A stretch of DNA of 59,951 nucleotides from Acidobacteriaceae bacterium (GTDB lineage: Bacteria > Acidobacteriota > Terriglobia > Terriglobales > Acidobacteriaceae). Made by a program: the position numbers and the translations under genes. How positions within the stretch are numbered: position 1 is the first letter of the stretch; each line of letters opens with the position of its first letter. Under the pieces are notes generated by a model that was given only the letters and a program-made list of their open reading frames with translations, made no database searches and was not told the origin of the DNA. The stretch lies in assembly GCA_903642225.1 (NCBI GenBank), contig CAHJWI010000026.1, forward strand, positions 1 to 59,951, given 5' to 3'. Below are positions 49,638 to 59,637 of the stretch, piece by piece.

Positions 49638-52013
49638 ATGCAGTTCAAGCGTCACTCCGCCCCACCTCCCGCCGCGCAAGCAAAGTCCAATCGAGTTCGC
49701 CTCGTCGTTGCATCGTCGGTGATGCTCACCTTCATCTCCTTCTGGCGTGCTGCGGCAATCGTGCTGAATGACCTAGGCTCCTCCGCCTTTTACGCGGGCG
49801 GCATCGCTGAAGCGGCGGTCGGCAAGTCCGCTCCATGGTTCATCCTGGGCGTCATGCTCTTCGCGTATTCGGTACGTGCGGTTTACGTTGAAAGCTGCTC
49901 GATGTTTACCCGCGGCGGCGTCTACCGCATCGTCAAAGAGGCCCTCGGCGGCACCTTCGCCAAGCTCTCCGTCAGCGCACTCATGTTTGATTACGTGCTG
50001 ACCGGACCCATCTCCGGCGTCTCCGCCGGCCAGTACATCATCGGCCTCTTCAACGGAGTCCTGCAGCAGCTTGGTGCCTCGCCGAAATACCACCATCTCG
50101 TCTATAACTCCGCGGGTCAGCTGCACCAGTTCAACGTCAACTACACCTCTGCCTTTATCGCCGCCATCATTACCCTCTACTTCTGGTGGCAAAACATCAA
50201 GGGTATCGAGGAGTCGAGCGAAAAGGCCCTCACCATCATGAAGATCACCACCGTCATGGTGGTCATACTTCTGCTCTGGGGTGGCTACACTATCCTGCAC
50301 GTCGGCGCGCACCTGCCGCCGTTGCCAACCCCCGGCAACCTGCATTTTTCCGACGAGTCGCTCGGCTTCCTCAAACACACCAGCTTCGCTCGTAACCTTG
50401 GCATCTTTGGCATCCTCATGGCTTTTGGCCATTCCGTCCTGGCCATGAGCGGTGAAGAGTCGCTGGCACAGGTCAACCGCGAAATCGAGCACCCCAAGCT
50501 TAAGAACCTCAAGCGCGCCGCGTTCATCATCGCGATTTACAGCACCATCTTCACGGGCCTGGGTTCACTCATGGCCGTCATGATCATTCCTGACAGCGTG
50601 CGCGTCAGCCAGTATGGCGACAACCTCATCGCTGGTATGGCCATGTTCATGACCGGCCCCCTCGCGCTTCGCCTGGCCTTCCGCGTCTTTGTCGTCATCG
50701 TTGGTTTTCTCATCCTTGGCGGGGCAGTGAACACTGCCATCGTCGGCAGTACCGGCGTTCTTATGCGCGTGGCTGAAGATGGTGTGCTTACCGACTGGTT
50801 CCGCAAGCCGCAGAAAAAATACGGCACAAGCTACCGCATCGTAAACCTGGTTGCGATCATGCAGCTGTTTGTGATCGTTGTTACCCGCGGCAACATTATT
50901 GTCATCGGCGAGGCATATGCATTTGGCGTCATTTGGAGCTTCACCTTCAACGCACTTGCAATGCTCGTCCTGCGTTGGAAATATAAGGGGGAGCGAGGCT
51001 CCAAAGTTCCGATTAACATCAAGATCGGCGGCCAAGAATTACCGATTGGTCTGTTCTCCGTATTTCTCGTCCTACTCACTACCGCGGTCGTCAACCTATT
51101 CACCAAATCCGTTGCAACGGTAAGCGGCATCATCTTCGCTGCTGTGTTCTTCTTCGTGTTCAGTTATTCCGAGCGGCATAACAAGCGCCGTTACAAAGTG
51201 ACCAAGCGCCAGATGAAAGAACATTTTCAGCTGGAGCACTCGGAAGAAGTTGGTCGCGATGAGCTCGCCATCCGTTCCGGCGGTGTACTGGTCACCATGC
51301 GCGACGCAGCCACGCCTCACGCCCTTAAATGGGCGCTGGCACGCACCGACACAGATGACCAGGACGTCGTCGTCCTCGCAGCTCGGATGATGGGCGCAGG
51401 CGGCCCGGAATATGTAGATGCCTCCGAGCAGCTGTTCAGCGACCACGAGCAAATGCTCTTTACCAAAGCAGTTTCTGTCGCTGAAAGCTTTGGGAAACAT
51501 ATCTCCCTGCTCGTGGTTCCCGCCGGAGACATTTTTGCCGCCATTGTGCACACCGCCAACTCACTTGATGTCGCAGCGGTGGTAAGTGGCTTGTCTACGA
51601 AGCTCACAGCGCAGGAGCAGGCCTTTCACGTAGGTCAGGCTTGGGAAGCATTACCGGAACCAAAGCGCCAATTCACCTTTTACGTCGTTCCTCCCGGAGG
51701 GGAGACGGATAGCTTCCACATTGGTCCACATGCACCCAGCATCCCCGCCAGCGACGTGCAGTTGGTCCATCGCCTGTGGTTGAATCTGCGGCGCGACCCA
51801 AATATGCAGGATCTGCACCATTCTGATGTGGTTACCTTTGCGCTGACTCGTTTAGCTTCCGAATACTCCACGGATAAGTCCGGCACGCTGCAGGACTTAC
51901 AAAAAAGCATTGAAGAGGGTTCACAACGACGTGGACTCGGCAGCTCGTCCCGCTTTGAAGATGTTACGGATGGTGCCCCTGGTTACTCGCTGACCGAAAC
52001 TCGCAGTAATTAA
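49638..52013 (+). CDS. APC-family amino acid permease with a C-terminal Usp-like cytoplasmic domain
   Basis: This protein of about 791 residues has some twelve membrane helices in its first 510 residues with the amino-acid permease pattern (SSVMLTFISFWRAAAIVLND, SVRAVYVESCSMFTRGGVYR, FGILMAFGHSVLAMSGEESLAQV). The remaining 240 residues are soluble and contain two alpha/beta stretches (LVTMRDAATPHALKWALA, VAESFGKHISLLVVPAGDIF) that look like universal-stress-protein folds. The substrate cannot be named. The ATG at 49638 is chosen by alignment to the first helix, though a GTG at 49608 is open. No ribosome site is clear. Confidence 0.85.
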   Translation: MQFKRHSAPPPAAQAKSNRVRLVVASSVMLTFISFWRAAAIVLNDLGSSAFYAGGIAEAAVGKSAPWFILGVMLFAYSVRAVYVESCSMFTRGGVYRIVKEALGGTFAKLSVSALMFDYVLTGPISGVSAGQYIIGLFNGVLQQLGASPKYHHLVYNSAGQLHQFNVNYTSAFIAAIITLYFWWQNIKGIEESSEKALTIMKITTVMVVILLLWGGYTILHVGAHLPPLPTPGNLHFSDESLGFLKHTSFARNLGIFGILMAFGHSVLAMSGEESLAQVNREIEHPKLKNLKRAAFIIAIYSTIFTGLGSLMAVMIIPDSVRVSQYGDNLIAGMAMFMTGPLALRLAFRVFVVIVGFLILGGAVNTAIVGSTGVLMRVAEDGVLTDWFRKPQKKYGTSYRIVNLVAIMQLFVIVVTRGNIIVIGEAYAFGVIWSFTFNALAMLVLRWKYKGERGSKVPINIKIGGQELPIGLFSVFLVLLTTAVVNLFTKSVATVSGIIFAAVFFFVFSYSERHNKRRYKVTKRQMKEHFQLEHSEEVGRDELAIRSGGVLVTMRDAATPHALKWALARTDTDDQDVVVLAARMMGAGGPEYVDASEQLFSDHEQMLFTKAVSVAESFGKHISLLVVPAGDIFAAIVHTANSLDVAAVVSGLSTKLTAQEQAFHVGQAWEALPEPKRQFTFYVVPPGGETDSFHIGPHAPSIPASDVQLVHRLWLNLRRDPNMQDLHHSDVVTFALTRLASEYSTDKSGTLQDLQKSIEEGSQRRGLGSSSRFEDVTDGAPGYSLTETRSN

Positions 52014-52136
52014 GTCGCCGATCTATCTTCAATAGCGTATAGTACCGCTACTGCATGAAATGCTTTGTTGGCGGACCGTTGATCGTGCAAGTTCATCGTG
52101 CATCGGACCGCCACATATCTGACCGGAGGTAGCACA

Positions 52137-52391
52137 GTGGAAGTAAGTCGAATCATCTCAGAGATTGATGCACAGATTGCAAAGCTGCAGCAGGCACGCG
52201 CCCTGCTTCAGGGGGCAGCGGCAGAGCCGCAAACAAAGCCGGGTCGTGGTCGGCCACGTAAGAACCCGCTGATGCCTGCTCCGCCAAAACCTGCAGCAAC
52301 CAAGGGAAAGCGCACCCTGAGCCCCGAAGCTCGCAAACGAATTGCCGATGCCCAAAAACGGCGATGGGCAGAGCGTCGCAAGAGCGCCTGA
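52137..52391 (+). CDS. Small basic AT-hook-like protein
   Basis: This 84-residue protein starts with a helical, coiled-coil-like part (EVSRIISEIDAQIAKLQQAR), followed by an AT-hook core GRGRPRK, a Pro/Ala/Lys linker, and a basic helix LSPEARKRIADAQKRRWAER. The layout suggests a small nucleoid-associated or DNA-binding protein that dimerises through the N-terminal helix. The GTG at 52137 has GGAGG seven bases upstream; the ATG frame from 52098 lacks a ribosome site. No operon partner is seen. Confidence 0.75.
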   Translation: MEVSRIISEIDAQIAKLQQARALLQGAAAEPQTKPGRGRPRKNPLMPAPPKPAATKGKRTLSPEARKRIADAQKRRWAERRKSA

Positions 52392-52434
52392 CCAGACTGC
52401 CATCCAGCAGCGGCGCTAAGCGAGGACAATGCAC

Positions 52435-53061
52435 TCACCGTATAACCAGAATTTCCCTCAGATTGTCCTTGGCCAGGAAAAATTTGTAGCTGCTGTACTG
52501 GCTGAATAAGCCCTCGATCTGACGATTGGTGTAGACCTGCCGGGCAGGTAGGTCTCCCATCCTTTGCATATCGACAGAGCTGTCTTCACGAAGGTGATAT
52601 CTCGAGAAGTACCCCTCATTCTTGATATGTGAAAAGACGAGACAGCGTCCGCCCGACACCATTGCCTCATGAATACGGCTCAGAAACGCGGGAACCGCAA
52701 CAGCCGGCAGAAAATCCAGGCAGTCCCATAACAACACCACGTCGAAAATGCGACTACCCAGTTGTAATGTCTCCGACAGAAAGTCGTCCGTGCGAAAAAC
52801 GTGCGTACCGTCCGGCAGCGTTTGCATCCACTTTTCATCGTGGGACTCCGCAACCAGGTCTGCCATGTACACACTGTGGCCCATTCCCGTCAGCAGATTG
52901 ATGTTGACCGAAGACGTAGGACCGATATCCAAAGTACGCAGACCGTCACTTTCGCGCAGTATCTTCGCCAAGGCATCCCATCCACTGGAATGGCGTGTTA
53001 CACGAGTTCGCCGCGCCGCCTCCGCCGCCCTCTGATCGCTCCCACCGAATAGCCTCATCAC
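52435..53061 (-). CDS. SAM-dependent methyltransferase, class I
   Basis: This 208-residue protein has a Rossmann-type methyltransferase fold with a motif-I-like RTLDIGPTSSVNINLLTG, an acidic motif II (VYMADLVAE) and DVVLLWDCLDFLPAV near motif IV. The substrate is unknown. It lies 81 bases downstream of the bactofilin gene on the same strand, and the pairing suggests they are transcribed together. The first two codons are both ATG. Confidence 0.8.
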   Translation of the reverse strand: MMRLFGGSDQRAAEAARRTRVTRHSSGWDALAKILRESDGLRTLDIGPTSSVNINLLTGMGHSVYMADLVAESHDEKWMQTLPDGTHVFRTDDFLSETLQLGSRIFDVVLLWDCLDFLPAVAVPAFLSRIHEAMVSGGRCLVFSHIKNEGYFSRYHLREDSSVDMQRMGDLPARQVYTNRQIEGLFSQYSSYKFFLAKDNLREILVIR

Positions 53062-53142
53062 TTACTCCGCCCCTGGGCCACCAGCGAGACCGGCGGTGTT
53101 GTCCGCAGCAGTCCCGCGACCCCGAATCAACCTTGGGCTGAC

Positions 53143-53481
53143 TTAGGCCTCGCGGCCAGACAACGAAACCTTACCTCGCACGGAAGCGTTCTCCTCGACT
53201 GAAAGGCGGGCCGCTTCAATATCGCCAAGCACCTGCGACGACTGTCGCAGCTCTACTTTGCCGCTCGAAAAGATCGAGCCTTCCTGTCGCCCGAAGATAA
53301 CAATGTCGTGTACATGCAACTCCGCATGTACCTCTGCATTTGGGCCGATGGTTAACCGATTCTCGGTGAGTGTAATCTTGCCGTCGACCTTGCCATCCAG
53401 GTACAACTCTTCTGACCCGGTAATCTCTCCACGTATTGTCACCGACTTACCGATGACGGTGGAGCCCTCTGTTGGTTTCAT
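53143..53481 (-). CDS. Bactofilin (polymer-forming cytoskeletal protein)
   Basis: This 112-residue protein has the repeating beta-helix pattern of bactofilins, which polymerise without nucleotide and help shape the cell or place enzymes: TVIGKSVTIRGEITGSEELY, LDGKVDGKITLTENRLTIG, AELHVHDIVIFGRQEGSI and LGDIEAARLSVEENASVRG. The ATG at 53481 has AGGAG upstream, so the open frame to 53679 is rejected. It precedes a methyltransferase gene and diverges from an exported-protein gene. Confidence 0.9.
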   Translation of the reverse strand: MKPTEGSTVIGKSVTIRGEITGSEELYLDGKVDGKITLTENRLTIGPNAEVHAELHVHDIVIFGRQEGSIFSSGKVELRQSSQVLGDIEAARLSVEENASVRGKVSLSGREA

Positions 53482-53633
53482 GCTTTGGTGCTCCTGCGCG
53501 CGTTGCACGCGAACGAAATCCGAGGGCCAATAGATTCGATCCCCCGGCGAGTGTACTGGAGCAGGCCGCCCAACACAATGCGGGTGCTTCAGGAGAACAA
53601 CTTGCGCCGCGTCTGCATCACACACCGGTAACC

Positions 53634-54485
53634 GTGAGAGTTCTTGTACAACTTCTGGCGTTGGTCCTGTTACCCCCATTCCACGCCACGGCTCAGACTA
53701 TTCCACCACCCGACCCGTCACGTCTGCCCGAACTGATTCACGGGATCGCTGATGATCAGACGCACTATCTCCGCCACGAAGCAAACCACTTCCGCTACCA
53801 TCTGCATCGTGTAGACCCCAAAGAGGACACACTGCGCGACGTCATCGAGACCCCCGACGGTAGCGTTGCCAGGCTGCTGCAGCACAACGGTCAGACGCTG
53901 ACCCAGGCGGAAGACGACGGCGATCGCAAGCGTCTCGGGAACTACATCCAATCCGGCGATCTGCGAAAAAAACAGAGGGACGAGCGCCGCAGCCAGTCCT
54001 ACGGCTTGGAGTTGTTGAATTCCATGCCACAGGCCATGATCTACACCCTCACTCCCGGCCAGCCTCAACTTCCAAAAGTGGACAGACCTCAGTGGGTTCT
54101 CGACTTCGTACCCAACCCGCAGTTCCATGCAAAGACGATAGCGGAAGACCTCTCCACCGGCATCGCAGGCCGGCTTTGGATTGACGCAGCAGATCACCAC
54201 CTTGTGCGCCTGGAACTTCACACCACCCGTAACCTCGACGTCGCGATGGGTCTTCTTGCACGCGTCTACACCGGCGGCACCATCGAGTACGACCAGCGCC
54301 GAGTCAGTGAGGGTATATACGCGTACACTCATGTCCGCATGCACCTTCGACTACGCGAGCTTCTGGTGCACACCGTTCCCTACGACGCTGATCTGGTGGC
54401 AACCGATATACAGGCGCTGCAGCCGGCACTCACCGCGCAGCAGGCCATCGACACGCTGCTTCAGGATCACGTACCAACCCGCTAG
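53634..54485 (+). CDS. Predicted exported protein of unknown function
   Basis: This protein of about 283 residues has a signal peptide (VRVLVQLLALVLLPPFHATA). The mature part is mixed charge with a beta-rich region (GIAGRLWIDAADHHLVRLEL, ARVYTGGTIEYDQRRVSEG) that could be LolA/outer-membrane-lipoprotein-like, but no motif is firm. The GTG at 53634 starts the signal peptide; a longer frame overlaps bactofilin. Its TAG stop shares CTAG with the stop of the convergent racemase gene. Confidence 0.6.
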   Translation: MRVLVQLLALVLLPPFHATAQTIPPPDPSRLPELIHGIADDQTHYLRHEANHFRYHLHRVDPKEDTLRDVIETPDGSVARLLQHNGQTLTQAEDDGDRKRLGNYIQSGDLRKKQRDERRSQSYGLELLNSMPQAMIYTLTPGQPQLPKVDRPQWVLDFVPNPQFHAKTIAEDLSTGIAGRLWIDAADHHLVRLELHTTRNLDVAMGLLARVYTGGTIEYDQRRVSEGIYAYTHVRMHLRLRELLVHTVPYDADLVATDIQALQPALTAQQAIDTLLQDHVPTR

Positions 54486-55603
54486 GCCCGTAAAGCGGCC
54501 ACCACTCGAGCGCGCCGAACCGTCAGCGCTTCTACCCGGTCTACTCGCACACCAAAGCCTCGTCCTGCGTAGGTCGGCACAACAATCTCCCCAGTGCCAC
54601 CGACTGTCACCTCGGGATCAATAATGTCCTCTGCCCAATAACGCGCTGAAGCCGACACATCACCCGGCAACGAAAAGTTAGGCAGCGACGACAGTGCGAT
54701 GTTGTGCGCGCGACCGATGCCGCTTTCCAGCATGCCACCGCACCACACCGGCACCCCATGCCGCTGTGCCACATCATGCACCGCTATGGCCTCCGTAAAT
54801 CCACCCACCCGGCCGACCTTTATATTCACAATCCGTCCACCGCCCAGCGACAATGCCGCATCCGCATCACGCCGGTTCCGGATACTCTCATCCAGGCAAA
54901 TCGCCGTTTTAATCTGCCGCTGCAGCACCGCGTGAAAGTAAAAGTCGTCGTACCACAGCGGCTGCTCGATCATCAGCAGCTTGAACTCGTCCCACGTCGC
55001 AATGTGTGCCGCGTCGTCCAGGCGGTAGGCACTGTTCGCGTCGCAGCTCAGCACGATGTCCGGGAATCGCTTGCGCACGGCCTCAAACATTGCCGTGTCC
55101 CACCCCGGCCTGCACTTCAGCTTGATCCGCTGGTATCCTGCGGCGACTTCCGTCTCAACCTTCGCAAGCTGCTCTTCCATAGTCGGCTGCATGCCAATGG
55201 ACACACCGCACGCAATCCGCTCCCGCGTGCCACCCAGCAGCTTTGCCAGGGGCACACCGCGCACCTGCGCCTCCAGGTCCCACACCGCGTTCTCCACCGC
55301 CGCCTTCGCCATGCGGTGCCCGCGCACCTGCTCCAATAGCGCCGGCACCTCGCTTCCCCGCTCAAGCACCTGGCCCACTACGCGCGGCAGCAACTCGGTT
55401 TCCGTCACCGTCCAGGCGGTGTCGATCATCTCGTCACTAAAGTAGGGGTGCTCTCCCGCGACGCACTCTCCCCACGCCCGCAAGCCCTCGGCCTCAATCC
55501 CCAACAACAGCATCCTCCGCATCGTCGTCGCCCCAAAGCTCGTCACAAACGGATGTGCCAGCGGCATCTGTATCTCACGCATCACCACCGCATCAATCTT
55601 CAT
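54482..55603 (-). CDS. Enolase-superfamily N-succinylamino acid racemase / o-succinylbenzoate synthase
   Basis: This 373-residue protein has the menC-type-2/NSAR family pattern: the catalytic lysine motif KLKC, the metal ligands in CDANSAY, IEQPL and CLDESI, and the second lysine in NIKVGRVGG. Family members perform either o-succinylbenzoate synthesis for menaquinone or racemisation of N-succinyl amino acids, often both. The ATG at 55603 has AAGGAGTGGGG upstream. It is downstream of a GNAT acyltransferase gene on the same strand rather than other men genes, which favours the racemase role. No desuccinylase is seen nearby. Confidence 0.88.
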   Translation of the reverse strand: MKIDAVVMREIQMPLAHPFVTSFGATTMRRMLLLGIEAEGLRAWGECVAGEHPYFSDEMIDTAWTVTETELLPRVVGQVLERGSEVPALLEQVRGHRMAKAAVENAVWDLEAQVRGVPLAKLLGGTRERIACGVSIGMQPTMEEQLAKVETEVAAGYQRIKLKCRPGWDTAMFEAVRKRFPDIVLSCDANSAYRLDDAAHIATWDEFKLLMIEQPLWYDDFYFHAVLQRQIKTAICLDESIRNRRDADAALSLGGGRIVNIKVGRVGGFTEAIAVHDVAQRHGVPVWCGGMLESGIGRAHNIALSSLPNFSLPGDVSASARYWAEDIIDPEVTVGGTGEIVVPTYAGRGFGVRVDRVEALTVRRARVVAALRA

Positions 55604-55695
55604 CCCCACTCCTTATCCCGAAACGCATTGCATCTCGCCGCCGATCTTGCGCTTCGGTCGTTGAGACAGAACATCAGCAAAGACTAAGCGCGGCT

Positions 55696-56460
55696 TTACT
55701 CGTAGAAATCTCGCCTCGCCTCCGTCAACCGATACGCTCCGCCACCGTCCTTCAACCGCACATAGCCCGTCGCCACTAGCCCGCCTGCAAACGCGGCTTC
55801 CAACTCTTCCCGGACCCGCGCCTGCGTCTCTGCCGCACGTCCATCCCCCTCCTGCTTCCATCGGTAGATCTCTCCCGGCAATGCGACCGCTACCGTTCTG
55901 TCATCTCTTCCAACCTCCGGCAAACCCGCCAGTACTTGCGTCACCCGCTCACTGCGCACCCACCACTCCGCATACAAGCGGTCCGTCGGCAATCCACCCT
56001 GCAGCGGCGACGACGATGGCCCGTAAAAATCTCGCACATACCGGCGCGACACAGCACCGAGCCGCTCGATGTTAAAGAACGCATTCTTGATCTCCAGCGG
56101 ATCGTACGTCCACTCAATCAAGTCAATGCCCTGCTCCAGCGCAATCTCTCGCTGCTGCAGCTTTAACGCACGCCCCACGCCGCTGTTCCGGTACGCCGGC
56201 ATAACCGCCAGCATCTGCGAGTGCAGGTAACTCATCCCATCGCGGTACCCCGGATATGCCACATTGAACGCGACCAGTTCCTCGTCCCCAGCGGCGCCAT
56301 CGAATGCCCCAAGCACATGGCCGCCCAGCCGCTCCGCCAGCAAGAACGCACGTCCCGGAAACATCTCCCCCGCAGAGTACTTCCATGTCTCCGCCTGCAG
56401 CCGAACGCACGCATCGAACTCGTCGTTCGTCGTCAGCCGGGCAAAACGCAAACCGCTCAT
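55696..56460 (-). CDS. GNAT-family acyltransferase (COG3375-like)
   Basis: This 254-residue protein has a GNAT fold with the acyl-CoA binding loop in MLAVMPAYRNSGVGRALKLQ. The long C-terminal part (DLIEWTYDPLEIKNAFFNIE, RRYVRDFYGPSSSPLQGGLP) is typical of the subgroup found beside NSAR/OSBS genes. In Geobacillus kaustophilus such a protein N-succinylates D-amino acids for the racemase. The start ATG at 56460 overlaps the mazG stop (ATGA). It lies 92 bases upstream of the racemase gene. Confidence 0.82.
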   Translation of the reverse strand: MSGLRFARLTTNDEFDACVRLQAETWKYSAGEMFPGRAFLLAERLGGHVLGAFDGAAGDEELVAFNVAYPGYRDGMSYLHSQMLAVMPAYRNSGVGRALKLQQREIALEQGIDLIEWTYDPLEIKNAFFNIERLGAVSRRYVRDFYGPSSSPLQGGLPTDRLYAEWWVRSERVTQVLAGLPEVGRDDRTVAVALPGEIYRWKQEGDGRAAETQARVREELEAAFAGGLVATGYVRLKDGGGAYRLTEARRDFYE

Positions 56461-57287
56461 GCAGCAGCCTCGTCGCGCTTCACCTTGGCCCACAGCACCT
56501 CAAGCTGCACCGGGTCCGTCCGCCGCAGCGCCGCTTCCCCACCGGCACTCTCTTCCATCGCGCCAAACCTGCGCCGAAATTTCGCATTCGCCTTCTTCAA
56601 TGCCTGTTCCGGGTCTACCTTCAAGTGCCGCGCCAGGTTCGCCATCGTAAACAGCACGTCCCCAAACTCCTCTTCCACCCGCGCCGCATCATCAGACTCC
56701 GTCAGCTCCGCACGAACCTCCGCCATCTCCTCCTCCACCTTGGCAAACAGACCTGCGGCATCCGGCCAATCGAACCCGACCTTAGCCGCCTTCGATCCCA
56801 GCTTCACCGCCTCCACAAACCCGGGCATCGCGCGCGGCACACCATCAAGCAAACCGGCCGGCGCGGCCCCCGCCTTCTCCTCGTGCTTCACGCGCTCCCA
56901 CGTCGAAATCACCGCCTCCGGCGTCTCCGCCACCACCTCACCAAAGATGTGCGGGTGCCTTCGAAGCAGCTTGGCCGTCAGCCCACGCGCCACATCTTCC
57001 ATGCTGAAGTGGCCCTCGTCATTCGCGATCTGCGCATAGAACAACACCTGCAGCAACAGGTCGCCAAGCTCATCCTTCAGCTCGCCCCAGGCCCGCCGGT
57101 CTATCGCGTCAAAAACCTCGTACACCTCCTCCAACGTGTGCGGCTTGATCGAATCCAGCGTCTGCTCCAGGTCCCACGGACATCCATCCGGCACCCGTCG
57201 CAGCCGCGCCATCACCGCCGCAGCCTCCCCCACAGCCTCTGCCACACCCGCCTGCGTCGCTACCATCTTCCGCGTCATTTCCCCCAT
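56457..57287 (-). CDS. mazG: Nucleoside triphosphate pyrophosphohydrolase
   Basis: This 276-residue enzyme hydrolyses (d)NTPs, including damaged ones, to monophosphates. The MazG landmark CPWDLEQTLDSIKPHTLEEV is near residue 36, with the metal-binding EVYEV and ELGDLL motifs. A second, similar domain follows (WPDAAGLFAKVEEEMAEVRA). It overlaps the GNAT gene by four bases and is first of the run mazG-GNAT-racemase. Confidence 0.93.
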   Translation of the reverse strand: MGEMTRKMVATQAGVAEAVGEAAAVMARLRRVPDGCPWDLEQTLDSIKPHTLEEVYEVFDAIDRRAWGELKDELGDLLLQVLFYAQIANDEGHFSMEDVARGLTAKLLRRHPHIFGEVVAETPEAVISTWERVKHEEKAGAAPAGLLDGVPRAMPGFVEAVKLGSKAAKVGFDWPDAAGLFAKVEEEMAEVRAELTESDDAARVEEEFGDVLFTMANLARHLKVDPEQALKKANAKFRRRFGAMEESAGGEAALRRTDPVQLEVLWAKVKRDEAAA

Positions 57288-57370
57288 CCCCCAATCCTAG
57301 CAACGCCTCCAAGGCGCACCAGACCTTCCAAAACCTGGGCGCGGTGAAGGCAGGTCCGTCCCATGACAAC

Positions 57371-57856
57371 CTACCGCAAAGCCGCCACCGCCTTTGCCGT
57401 CGTAATCGCCTGCCCCACATGCCGTTGCGTATGCTCCGCCACGTGAATGAGCAGTCCCACCAGCGTCGTCGGCAGCTTATCCCGCCCCACCCCACGCACC
57501 TGCTCGAACTGCGCCGCAGAAAACGCCCGCACCCGCGATATCGCACCCACCAGCGCCGTCTCAAACTCCCGGGCCAAATCCCCACCCACATTTCGTTCCG
57601 TAGCCAGCTCTTCCATTTGCGCCTCGCTCAATCGAATGCCCTCCGCATATGTCAGTAAACGGTCCACCGACCGCGCTATGTGCCGCACCTGGAACCCCAC
57701 TGACGGCAGCCCCAGCGGCTCCAACTCCATCTCCGCAGGCGGCAGCGACAAGCACCATCGGCGCACATCCTCCCCGGCCAGCTCCAGCGCATGCACCACC
57801 GCCCGCTGCACCGGCGCAATCTCACCCAACGTTCCCCGTAACCAGGGCTCAACCAT
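57371..57856 (-). CDS. DinB-family protein
   Basis: This 161-residue protein has the DinB four-helix pattern with the three metal histidines expected in QVRHIARSVDRLLTYAEG and LIHVAEHTQRHVGQAI. Function is unknown. It is 83 bases upstream of mazG on the same strand and diverges from ffh. Confidence 0.82.
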   Translation of the reverse strand: MVEPWLRGTLGEIAPVQRAVVHALELAGEDVRRWCLSLPPAEMELEPLGLPSVGFQVRHIARSVDRLLTYAEGIRLSEAQMEELATERNVGGDLAREFETALVGAISRVRAFSAAQFEQVRGVGRDKLPTTLVGLLIHVAEHTQRHVGQAITTAKAVAALR

Positions 57857-57897
57857 GCCTCACCTCCACTGCTAAACTTTAGATCGAGAGCCCATTC

Positions 57898-59292
<1,395 letters not shown>

Positions 59293-59637
59293 ACACAAGC
59301 TCACCGTTCCTGCAATCGGGCCGACCTCTTTCGACACGGCGGCAACTGAATGTAAGTCGTCATGCGAAGCGAGTTACTGAATACTTTGCCGAATCTGCAG
59401 AGGAGTTTCGAAGATTAATTCAACCCTCCGCAAACTCAATGATCTAGCCCAACAACGAAACGTATCTACGAGGACGCGCCAACGCCGTTGGGAGTTGAAG
59501 CCTTCACTCTTACGTAGTGACAATCATCCACGGAATGCTGCGCCGATCTTCGGCGTCGTCCCGAAGTTTCGGATCGCGGCATCCTCTCTAAAATCGCCTA
59601 CATAGCGACCCTTGCAAAGTATCGCGAAATGGCGGGT
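59293..59637. other. Intergenic region after ffh
   Basis: This 345-base gap has no supported gene. It holds a weak hairpin CGGTGA/TCACCG just after the ffh stop and a small hairpin CGCCGA/TCGGCG at 59541-59555. It has lower coding-like character than its neighbours; no known RNA is recognised. Confidence 0.5.
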
